From: an uncultured bacterium
Lineage (GTDB): Bacteria; Planctomycetota; Phycisphaerae; Phycisphaerales; UBA1924
Direction: 5' to 3'
Assembly (NCBI GenBank): GCA_938003595.1
Contig: CALKYH010000230.1
Coordinates: 1 to 11,080, forward strand
Length of the DNA stretch: 11,080 nucleotides
Shown: piece by piece, positions 1 through 6,580 of the stretch
Position numbering within the stretch: position 1 is the stretch's first letter
Layout of the letters: the number at the start of each line of letters is the position of its first letter
The notes under the pieces: generated by a model
What the model was told of the DNA's origin: nothing
Databases searched by the model: none
The model's input: the letters and a program-made list of their open reading frames with translations, nothing else
Program-made: the position numbers and the translations under genes

Positions 1-326
1 ACATGGTGGGCGTGGCGCGGAACATCGCGCGGTTCTTCAAGCACGAGAGCTGCGGCCAGTGCACCCCGTGCCGCGAGGGCAGCCAGTGGCTGTTCAAGCT
101 GCTGACGCGCATCGAGGCCGGCGACGCCCGGACCAAGGACCTGGACCTGACGCTGGAGATCGCCACGAGCATGGGCGCGATGCCCGGCACGACGATCTGC
201 GGCCTGGCGGACGGGAACAACTGGGCGGTGCGCACGATCATGAACAAGTACTGGGACGAGTTCGAGTCGCGCGTGAAGCCGACCTATGTCCCGGTGACGA
301 TGAGCGTGGGGGCTGGGGTTCGGTAA
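1..326 (+). CDS. nuoF: NADH-quinone oxidoreductase subunit F (NuoF), C-terminal part
   Basis: Partial gene: the frame is open at the left edge and only the last ~107 residues are present. NuoF is the NADH-oxidising subunit of respiratory complex I. It carries FMN and the [4Fe-4S] cluster N3 and faces the cytoplasm. The fragment shows the cluster-binding signature ESCGQCTPC followed by REG, with cysteines at fragment residues 17, 20 and 23 (counted from the Met at position 3). The fourth ligand, C66, lies in TTICGLAD. This is the C-terminal iron-sulfur domain of NuoF and mitochondrial NDUFV1, and TICGLADG is closer to the NDUFV1 style than to E. coli NuoF. The FMN/NADH part lies outside the window, so related flavoproteins such as HoxF or bidirectional hydrogenase subunits are not formally excluded, but nuoF is the likeliest call. 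The stop is 20 nt before the STAS gene, so the two may be co-transcribed. Confidence 0.93.
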   Translation, partial: MVGVARNIARFFKHESCGQCTPCREGSQWLFKLLTRIEAGDARTKDLDLTLEIATSMGAMPGTTICGLADGNNWAVRTIMNKYWDEFESRVKPTYVPVTMSVGAGVR

Positions 327-346
327 GGGCGCCACGGGAGGCTTCG

Positions 347-712
347 ATGTCCGGCACCAGCAACTACACGGCCCATGTCGTCGACGGCGTGCATGTCATC
401 GAGCTGTCGCGCAGCGATGTGCTGGACACCTCGTACATCACGCGGGTGCAGCAGGAGCTGGTGGCCTACGCCGCGGAGAAGCACGGGGCGTCGATGGTGA
501 TCGACCTGACGAATGTGCAGTTCCTGTCGTCCACGGCGCTGGGCCTGCTGATGGCGCTGCACCAGGCGGTGAGCAAGGCGGGGGGGACGGTGTCGGTGGC
601 GGGGGCGCAGCCGGAGGTGTTCAAGGCGTTCAAGCTGGTGAAGCTGCACAAGGTCGTGGGGATGCACGACACGGTGCGCGAGGCGGTGGACGCGGCGCTG
701 AAGGCGCGGTGA
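347..712 (+). CDS. STAS-domain protein (anti-sigma factor antagonist-like)
   Basis: A 121-residue protein made of one STAS domain, the SpoIIAA/RsbV fold that binds an anti-sigma factor kinase or acts in other cytoplasmic switches. The pattern is typical: an N-terminal beta strand (HVVDGVHVIEL), the core strand VIDLTNVQFL (about 51-60), then the phospho-loop SSTALGLL (61-68) and helices to the end. In SpoIIAA the loop reads DSSGLG with the regulatory serine second. Here the aspartate is replaced by S61, S62 sits at the phosphoserine position and the glycine is A64. The ATG at 347 is preceded by GGGAGG with a 5-nt gap, which fixes the start even though the frame is open further upstream. It lies 20 nt after nuoF and 28 nt before the glycosylase gene. 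No RsbW-type kinase, PP2C phosphatase or sigma factor is in the window, so the partner is unknown. Confidence 0.88.
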   Translation: MSGTSNYTAHVVDGVHVIELSRSDVLDTSYITRVQQELVAYAAEKHGASMVIDLTNVQFLSSTALGLLMALHQAVSKAGGTVSVAGAQPEVFKAFKLVKLHKVVGMHDTVREAVDAALKAR

Positions 713-726
713 GGCCGATCGGCTCC

Positions 727-731
727 GGGAG
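727..731 (+). promoter_or_regulatory. Ribosome binding site deciding the tag start
   Basis: GGGAG lies 9 nt before the ATG at 741 but directly abuts the in-frame ATG at 732. Only the downstream ATG has workable spacing. It also gives the N-terminus MARCPW, which lines up with E. coli Tag (MERCGW). Confidence 0.6.
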
Positions 732-740
732 ATGACCCAC

Positions 741-1361
741 ATGGCGCGCTGCCCCTGGGCGAAGAACGAGCTGGCCGTCGCCTACCACGACGCGGAGTGG
801 GGCGTGCCGCTGCACGAGGACGACCGGCTGTTCGAGTTCATCGTGCTCGAGGGGGCGCAGGCGGGGCTGTCGTGGGACACGATCCTGAAGAAGCGCGAGC
901 GGTACCGGGAGGTCTTCGCCGGCTTTGAGATCGCGAAGGTGGCGCGGCTCACCGACGCGCGGCTGGAGAAGATCCTGCTGGATCCCGGCGTGGTGCGGAA
1001 CCGGCTGAAGGTCTACAGCGCGCGGGACAACGCCCGGGCGGCGCTGGCGGCGCAGGACGAGTTCGGGTCGCTCGATGCGCTGCTGTGGCGGTACGCCTCC
1101 GACGAGGCGGGGCGGCTGGGGAAGAAGTTCCGCGCGGCGCCGGGCGGGGCGGTCGGGCGGCCGATCGTCAACGAGCGAGCAACCCTCCGCGAGTTGCCGG
1201 CGACGACGGCGCACTCCGACGCCATGAGCGCGGACCTGAAGCGGCGCGGGTTCCGCTTCGTGGGTTCCACGATCTGCTACGCGTTCATGCAGGCGGTGGG
1301 GATGGTGAACGACCACCTGGTGAGTTGTCCGCGGCATCGCGCGTGCTCGCGGATGAAATAG
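741..1361 (+). CDS. tag: DNA-3-methyladenine glycosylase I
   Basis: A 206-residue base-excision repair enzyme that removes N3-methyladenine from alkylated DNA (helix-hairpin-helix superfamily, TagI family; E. coli Tag is 187 residues). Family landmarks are all present: RCPW at the start, AYHDAEWGVP (about 14-23), LEGAQAGLSW (36-45) with the active-site glutamate E37 and W45, and the C-terminal GSTICYAFMQAVGMVNDH. The zinc-snap residues of E. coli Tag (C4, H17, H175, C179) map to C4, H16, H192 and C196 with the same end spacing. The C-terminal tail adds HRAC after the zinc cysteine, giving an extra His and Cys of unknown role. An in-frame ATG at 732 exists but its Shine-Dalgarno spacing is wrong. 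The gene follows the STAS gene by 28 nt. No clear terminator is seen after it. Confidence 0.95.
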   Translation: MARCPWAKNELAVAYHDAEWGVPLHEDDRLFEFIVLEGAQAGLSWDTILKKRERYREVFAGFEIAKVARLTDARLEKILLDPGVVRNRLKVYSARDNARAALAAQDEFGSLDALLWRYASDEAGRLGKKFRAAPGGAVGRPIVNERATLRELPATTAHSDAMSADLKRRGFRFVGSTICYAFMQAVGMVNDHLVSCPRHRACSRMK

Positions 1362-1525
1362 CATTCAGCCGGGCATCACGGGGGCTTCAGAGCGGGGGAC
1401 CAATATGTCCAGAGTCAACCGCCCCGGGCCCACGCGGGTTTGCCATGGATGCCGGCTCGCGCCGGGGCGTACTTCGATCGATTTGCGCGGCGGCGCGTCG
1501 CGTCGCCGGAAAGGAGCGATAGATC

Positions 1526-2017
1526 ATGAACGCCAAGACACTTATCGGGATCGCCGGGCTGACGGCGGCGGTCGGGCTCGCGGGCTGCGACGACTCTCGT
1601 GAGCCGACCCAGACCAGCGCGGCGGAGACGCCGGCCACGGCTACGAGCGACGATGTGCGCCGCGAGGTCGGCGAGGCCGCGGACGCGGTGAGCGACTACA
1701 CCGCCGAGAAGCGCGACGCGTTCGTGGACGCGTCGCAGAAGCAGCTCGACGCGCTGAGCGAGGAACTGGCGAAGCTCCGGGCTGAGGCGGAGGCCAAGGG
1801 CGCCGCGACACAGCAGCGGTTCGCGGACATGCGCGAGGCGCTGGAGCGTGAGGTTCGGATCGCGAAGGAGCGCCTGGACGCCGCGCAGGACGCGTCGGCC
1901 GAGGCGTGGCAGGAGGTCAAGAACGGCTTCACCGTCGCGGCGGAGGACGCGAAGGCGGCGCTGGCGCGGGCGCGGGTCGATCTGTTCGGCCCCTCGACCG
2001 CGACGCCGCCCCGCTGA
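1526..2017 (+). CDS. Predicted coiled-coil lipoprotein of unknown function
   Basis: A 163-residue protein with a lipoprotein signal: short charged start, hydrophobic stretch (about 5-19) and the lipobox LAGC with C21 as the acylated cysteine. The mature protein begins CDD; Asp at +2 retains lipoproteins in the inner membrane in E. coli, but whether that rule holds here is unknown. Residues 22-42 are a Thr/Ala/Ser/Pro-rich linker. About 43-150 is strongly helical and charged, full of Ala, Glu, Lys and Arg with heptad-like spacing, and is probably a coiled coil. The tail VDLFGPSTATPPR looks flexible. AAGGAG lies 9 nt before the ATG, a good ribosome site. It resembles small apolipoprotein-like or YtxH-like envelope proteins only in composition, so no function is assigned. 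The gene stands alone, 164 nt after tag, and ends in a strong terminator region. Confidence 0.8.
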   Translation: MNAKTLIGIAGLTAAVGLAGCDDSREPTQTSAAETPATATSDDVRREVGEAADAVSDYTAEKRDAFVDASQKQLDALSEELAKLRAEAEAKGAATQQRFADMREALEREVRIAKERLDAAQDASAEAWQEVKNGFTVAAEDAKAALARARVDLFGPSTATPPR

Positions 2018-2040
2018 CGCTCACACAGACCCCCACCCGC

Positions 2041-2064
2041 AACAAAGGAGTTGGCTCCTTTGTT
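2041..2064 (+). terminator. Perfect 10-bp hairpin after the lipoprotein gene
   Basis: AACAAAGGAG (2041-2050) and CTCCTTTGTT (2055-2064) form a perfect 10-bp stem with the 4-nt loop TTGG, 24 nt after the lipoprotein stop. No T tract follows, so on its own it is not a classical terminator. It sits directly before the U-tailed hairpin at 2068 and may work with it in termination or in protecting the mRNA 3' end. Confidence 0.5.
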
Positions 2065-2067
2065 CGT

Positions 2068-2103
2068 GCCGAACGGGCACACGCGCGCCCGTTCGGCGTT
2101 TTT
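2068..2103 (+). terminator. Rho-independent terminator
   Basis: GCCGAACGGGC (2068-2078) pairs perfectly with GCCCGTTCGGC (2087-2097) around an 8-nt loop. It is followed by G and TTTTT (2099-2103). The 11-bp GC-rich stem plus U tract is the standard intrinsic terminator form, ending the lipoprotein transcript. Confidence 0.85.
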
Positions 2104-2115
2104 GCGCGCCCGGAA

Positions 2116-2161
2116 CGCAACACGGGCCGCGGGGAGGAGACCCGCGGCCCGCGATGTTGCG
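2116..2161. terminator. Long GC hairpin between convergent genes
   Basis: CGGGCCGCGGG (2123-2133) pairs with CCCGCGGCCCG (2141-2151) around a 7-nt loop. The outer arms CGCAACA (2116-2122) and TGTTGCG (2155-2161) extend the stem to 18 bp with a 3-nt bulge on one side. No U tract follows on either strand. It lies about 75 nt downstream of hsp20 and may be part of its termination region or an mRNA-stabilising structure. Confidence 0.4.
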
Positions 2162-2188
2162 AGAAGAAAGGAAGTTCAGCGCGGCCGG

Positions 2189-2214
2189 CGGACGGCGCCC
2201 AAACCGCGCCGCCG
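2189..2214 (-). terminator. Candidate terminator hairpin after hsp20
   Basis: CGG-A-CGGCGC (2189-2198) pairs with GCGCCGCCG (2206-2214): a 9-bp stem with one bulged base and a 7-nt loop, 22 nt after the hsp20 stop codon. On the minus strand a pyrimidine-rich stretch, CTTCCTTTCTTCTC, follows only after a gap of about 13 nt, so this is an imperfect terminator. Confidence 0.35.
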
Positions 2215-2236
2215 ACCGTGCAGTGTGCGTGTCATG

Positions 2237-2707
2237 TCAGCCGTTGATGGCGACCTTGCGCCCGGTGGGCCTGGCGGCCTTGGGGAGCGTGAGCGTGAGG
2301 ACGCCGTCCTTGAGCTCGGCGCTGGCGCCGTCCTCGCTGACGGGCGTGGGCAGGGTGAGGCGCCGATGGATGGAGCCCAGGCGGCGCTCCTTGCGGTGGA
2401 ACTGCGCCGTGGTCTGCTCGGTCGTCTCCTCGCGCTCGGCCTTGATCGTGAGGACGCCGTCGTCGACCTCGATGTCGATCTGGTCCTTGGTGAAGCCGGG
2501 GAGCGAGGCGAGGACGGTCAGGTGGTCGTCGGTCTCGGCGATATCGAGCGCGAGGCGGCCGTCGTCGATCGTGGTCTTGCCGTTCGCGATGGCGCGGGGC
2601 GTGAAGAAGGGATCGTCGAAGACGCGGGCGATGAAGCGATCGATGGGGGCGAACTCGACGGCGTTGCGGCGAGCGGGGGCGTTGTTGGGGGTGCAGCAGT
2701 TGTTCAT
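2237..2707 (-). CDS. Small heat-shock protein (Hsp20/alpha-crystallin family)
   Basis: A 156-residue ATP-independent chaperone that holds unfolding proteins, normally as large cytoplasmic oligomers. The alpha-crystallin domain covers about 52-144. Its visible landmarks are LDIAETDDHLTVLASLPGF, DIEVDDGVLTIKAER and the family hallmark AELKDGVL (130-137) in the last strand. The C-terminal anchor is V-A-I (152-154) in the tail RKVAING, the IxI-type motif that docks neighbouring dimers. The N-terminal arm (1-51) includes DRFIARVFDDPFF, typical of the variable oligomerisation arm. The start MNNCCTP puts two adjacent cysteines at residues 4-5, which is unusual and could make it redox-sensitive. GGAG lies 9 nt before the ATG and fixes this start although the frame stays open far upstream. 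The leader is CA-rich. It is a single gene, convergent with the lipoprotein gene. Confidence 0.94.
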   Translation of the reverse strand: MNNCCTPNNAPARRNAVEFAPIDRFIARVFDDPFFTPRAIANGKTTIDDGRLALDIAETDDHLTVLASLPGFTKDQIDIEVDDGVLTIKAEREETTEQTTAQFHRKERRLGSIHRRLTLPTPVSEDGASAELKDGVLTLTLPKAARPTGRKVAING

Positions 2708-2901
2708 GGTGTTCTTCTCCGGTTGAGCGTTGTGCGTGTGCGTGTGTGGTTCGTGGGTTGGTTCGTGGCCCGTCGGACGGTCATGGGCCGGGGGCGATGG
2801 AAGGGGAAACAAACCGCGCGCCAGAGCGGCGCCGGCCCCGGGGAGGCGGTTTGGGGCTGTTTTTTGGGGGTGGAGGGGGCCGCGCTGGCGGTCGGCGGCT
2901 G

Positions 2902-2941
2902 CCGGGGCGCCGGAATGGCAGGCGGGTTGGGGGCGCCCCGG
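2902..2941. repeat. Perfect 10-bp inverted repeat
   Basis: CCGGGGCGCC (2902-2911) and GGCGCCCCGG (2932-2941) are exact reverse complements separated by 20 nt. No T tract is present on either side. It could be a hairpin in the region between cysS and hsp20, or a protein-binding site. In such GC-rich DNA, chance is also possible. Confidence 0.45.
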
Positions 2942-2961
2942 AAGGGGGTGAGCGCGATAGA

Positions 2962-2997
2962 ACGCAGAGGCCGCGGAGGGCGCAGAGAACGCAGAGG
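2962..2997. repeat. Four-unit 9-bp tandem repeat
   Basis: Four consecutive 9-bp units, ACGCAGAGG, CCGCGGAGG, GCGCAGAGA and ACGCAGAGG, fill 36 bp with no gap. The consensus is NCGCRGAGR. Units 1 and 4 are identical. They lie in non-coding DNA between cysS and hsp20. GCAGAG-type short intergenic repeats are, to my knowledge, dispersed in a number of bacterial genomes, so this may be one copy of such a family. Confidence 0.75.
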
Positions 2998-3066
2998 AAT
3001 CCCGGGTGTCAGGATTCGGAGGGAGCCTGAGTCGACGAGGGAGCGAGGCCAGTAGCCCTCTCCCCG

Positions 3067-3098
3067 CCTCTCCCATTCGCAGAGCCGAACGGGAGAGG
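3067..3098 (-). terminator. Hairpin directly downstream of cysS
   Basis: On the minus strand CCTCTCCCGTTCG pairs with CGAATGGGAGAGG, giving a 13-bp stem with a single G-U pair and a 6-nt loop. On the plus strand the same position is an A-C mismatch, so the structure favours minus-strand RNA. It begins 7 nt after the cysS stop codon. No U tract follows, so it is either a non-canonical terminator or a 3'-end stabiliser for the four-gene operon. Confidence 0.55.
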
Positions 3099-3105
3099 AG
3101 CCGGA

Positions 3106-4659
<1,554 letters not shown>

Positions 4660-4669
4660 GGGCGGTGGT

Positions 4670-6100
4670 TCAGAAGGGCGTGTCGGGGAGTTTGACGAGG
4701 CAGTCGCAGTTGCGGGCGATGGCCTCGATGCGGAGCAGGGCGCGGCCGACGCCGACGGCGCCCTGCATCAGGCCGGTCTGGGCGCGGATGTCGTCGGGCT
4801 TCGTGCGGTGTTCGGCGTGGGGCCAGCGGAGGCCGGCGTCGTCCTTGGCCGCGTGGCGGACGATGTCGTCGCCCATCTGGTCGGCGCGGGTCATCCAGGC
4901 CTTGTCGCGGGTGAGGGCGTACATGTCGATGTCGAAGTTGAGAATGCCCGCGGCGCCGCAGCAGGCGCCGTAGTTGTCCCAATAGCCCGGCGTGCGCACG
5001 CCGGGGAAGCCGGCGGTTTCGATGGAGTGCGCCGCCTGCTGGACGGCGGCCATCCAGGGCTTGTCGAAGTTGAGCTGGTAGAGGGTGTAATACGCGCGGG
5101 CGGCGCCGGCGGGGCCGTGGCACCAGGACAGGTAATAGAGGTCCTTGCCGTCGTCGCCGTCGTGGTGGTGGACGAGGCGGCCGCCGTTGTCCTTGTTCGC
5201 GACGGCCTCGAGGTAGCGCCCGCCGGCGAACGCGGCGTCGCGGGCCTGCTGGTCGGCGGTGAAGATCACGACCTGCCCGAAGAAGTAGACCACGCCCGCC
5301 GTGCCGTGGGAGAAATTGGGCATGAACTTGTCCGAGCCCGCGGCGATGGGCCACTTGAGGCCGCCGTCGGACTCGACGCCGACGCCCGCGAGCCAGTGGG
5401 CCGCGGCGACGGCGGTCTCGCGGGCGCGCAGGGAGTTGAAGTCGTTCTGCGAGTAGAGCAGGTACAGGCCGATGCCCGCGGCGCCGGAGATGATGTCGGT
5501 CTCGCCCTCGCCCCACATGACGCCCTTGTGCTCGCCCTCGCCGGCGGGCTTGGCGCTGTCGAGGATCATGGTGAACAGGCGCTCGGCGGCGGCGTGGTAG
5601 CGCTCGTCGCCGGTGGCCTCGTAGAGGCGGAACAGGACCCATGCCTGGCCCGCGGCGCCGGTGTAGAGGCCGGCGCTGCCCGGCGCGTCGAGGTTCTCGG
5701 GGAGGCGGTGGAGCAGGTCGTCGGCGGCGCGCTTCGCGGTGTCGAGGTACTCGTTCTTCCCGGTAATGCGCGCGAGGTCCATGCCGAAGAGGATCACGCC
5801 CGGCGAGCCCGCGTAGAGCGAGGTGTCGAAGGGGGCGGATTCGTCGGCGGGGTCGGCGCGCCAAGCGAGGCCGTGCTCGGTCTCCACCGCGACGGAGCGG
5901 ATCCAGTCCATCGTCTCGATCGCGGGGCCGAGGAAGCGCGTCTGCGGGAACCACAGCGGGACTTCGACCTCTTCGGTGTCATAGACCTGCACGCCGGGAT
6001 TGGGAGGGACGACCGCCGGCGCATCCTGCGCACGGGCTGGTGGCGCCGCGACGATGAGCAGAGCGAGGAGGAGCGAGATCAGGCGGGTCATGAGCGTCAT
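4670..6100 (-). CDS. Exported LanC-like (lanthionine synthetase C-like) protein
   Basis: A 476-residue protein with a signal peptide (charged start, LISLLLALLIVAA, likely cut at ARA-QD after residue 24). The mature part looks like the LanC/LanCL alpha/alpha barrel. Seven GxxG motifs recur, at 97-100, 148-151, 206-209, 266-269, 329-332, 382-385 and 447-450. The metal site of LanC cyclases is recognisable: WCHG with C327, and CCG with C380-C381 where NisC has Cys-His-Gly. H265 in FSHGTAG matches the conserved HG. A Cys3 site (C327, C380, C381) is the arrangement known in ProcM-type LanC domains. Two more cysteines form CDC at the C-terminus (465, 467). LanC enzymes add Cys thiols to dehydrated Ser/Thr and LanCL proteins add glutathione. 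The substrate here is unknown, and export is unusual. The ATG overlaps the ybeY stop (ATGA, 6097-6100), and cysS follows after 10 nt. A toroid-fold glycosidase or epimerase relative is the main alternative. Confidence 0.82.
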   Translation of the reverse strand: MTLMTRLISLLLALLIVAAPPARAQDAPAVVPPNPGVQVYDTEEVEVPLWFPQTRFLGPAIETMDWIRSVAVETEHGLAWRADPADESAPFDTSLYAGSPGVILFGMDLARITGKNEYLDTAKRAADDLLHRLPENLDAPGSAGLYTGAAGQAWVLFRLYEATGDERYHAAAERLFTMILDSAKPAGEGEHKGVMWGEGETDIISGAAGIGLYLLYSQNDFNSLRARETAVAAAHWLAGVGVESDGGLKWPIAAGSDKFMPNFSHGTAGVVYFFGQVVIFTADQQARDAAFAGGRYLEAVANKDNGGRLVHHHDGDDGKDLYYLSWCHGPAGAARAYYTLYQLNFDKPWMAAVQQAAHSIETAGFPGVRTPGYWDNYGACCGAAGILNFDIDMYALTRDKAWMTRADQMGDDIVRHAAKDDAGLRWPHAEHRTKPDDIRAQTGLMQGAVGVGRALLRIEAIARNCDCLVKLPDTPF

Positions 6101-6576
6101 GGCTTCTCGGGCGCGGTTTCGGGCGTATGGAACAGGGGGCCGACGCCCGCGGCGGCGAGGAGTTCATCCTCGGCGCGGTGCATGGCGGCGAAACCCTCGT
6201 CGGTGTGGTCGTCGAAGCCCAGGCAGTGCAGGGCGCCGTGGAGGATGTAGAGCAGCAGCTCGCGCTCGGGGCTGTGGCCGCGGGGCGCGGCTTCTCGCCG
6301 GGCCTCGTCGAGGCAGACGACGATGTCGGTGTCGAGCGGGCCGGCGGGTTCGTCGCGCAGGTCGAAGGTCAGGACATCGGTCGTGCCCTCGACCTTGGAG
6401 TGGCGGAGGTGGAGCGCGGCCATCTCGTCGTCGTTCACCACGCGGGCGCGGACCTCGCCGCCGATGGGGAAGCGGGCGCTCAGTGCTTCGGCGAGGCGCG
6501 CGAGGTCGGCGCGGAGGCGCGCCGCCGCGGCGTGGTCCATCGGTCCGGCGTCGGTGAGGAGCAGGGCGACGGGCAT
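6097..6576 (-). CDS. ybeY: Endoribonuclease YbeY (rRNA maturation factor)
   Basis: A 159-residue zinc-dependent endoribonuclease of the UPF0054 family, involved in 16S rRNA 3'-end maturation and ribosome quality control in the cytoplasm. The fold markers are RVVNDDEMAALHLRHS (45-60), TTDVLTFDL (65-73) and the zinc motif starting HGALHCLGF (113-121). Metal histidines are H113, H117 and H124. The usual motif is HGxLHLxGYDH with the third His at +10; here the sequence is GFDDH and the third His is at +11, an added residue that I recall from other YbeY proteins. Length is close to the family norm (about 150-160). No Shine-Dalgarno is visible. The ATG lies only 4 nt after the upstream methyltransferase-like stop, and the stop overlaps the next ATG, so all three are probably translated from one mRNA. 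Confidence 0.94.
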   Translation of the reverse strand: MPVALLLTDAGPMDHAAAARLRADLARLAEALSARFPIGGEVRARVVNDDEMAALHLRHSKVEGTTDVLTFDLRDEPAGPLDTDIVVCLDEARREAAPRGHSPERELLLYILHGALHCLGFDDHTDEGFAAMHRAEDELLAAAGVGPLFHTPETAPEKP

Positions 6577-6580
6577 CGGC

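Larger units (their letters stand above)
2708..3066. other. Non-coding region upstream of hsp20
   Basis: No convincing gene is seen on either strand. The part next to hsp20 (about 2727-2768) reads on the minus strand as a CA-rich, G-poor leader and includes the direct repeat GGTTCGTGG at 2748-2756 and 2760-2768. Further out are G-rich runs with a T6 tract (2860-2865), a 10-bp inverted repeat (2902-2941) and a 9-bp tandem repeat (2962-2997), listed separately. The hsp20 promoter must lie here, but no CIRCE element or clear -35/-10 pair is recognisable. Confidence 0.6.

Noticed and set aside
2708..2850. CIRCE element, sigma-32 promoter or ROSE-type thermometer for hsp20
   Set aside because: No TTAGCACTC/GAGTGCTAA inverted repeat is present. 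The only sigma-32-like piece (GCCCATGA on the minus strand) lacks a matching -35, and the leader is CA-rich with no stem masking the ribosome site.
2835..2880. G-quadruplex in the G-rich stretch upstream of hsp20
   Set aside because: Four G runs exist, but two of the loops are about 9 nt long, so the signal is weak and expected by chance in such GC-rich DNA.
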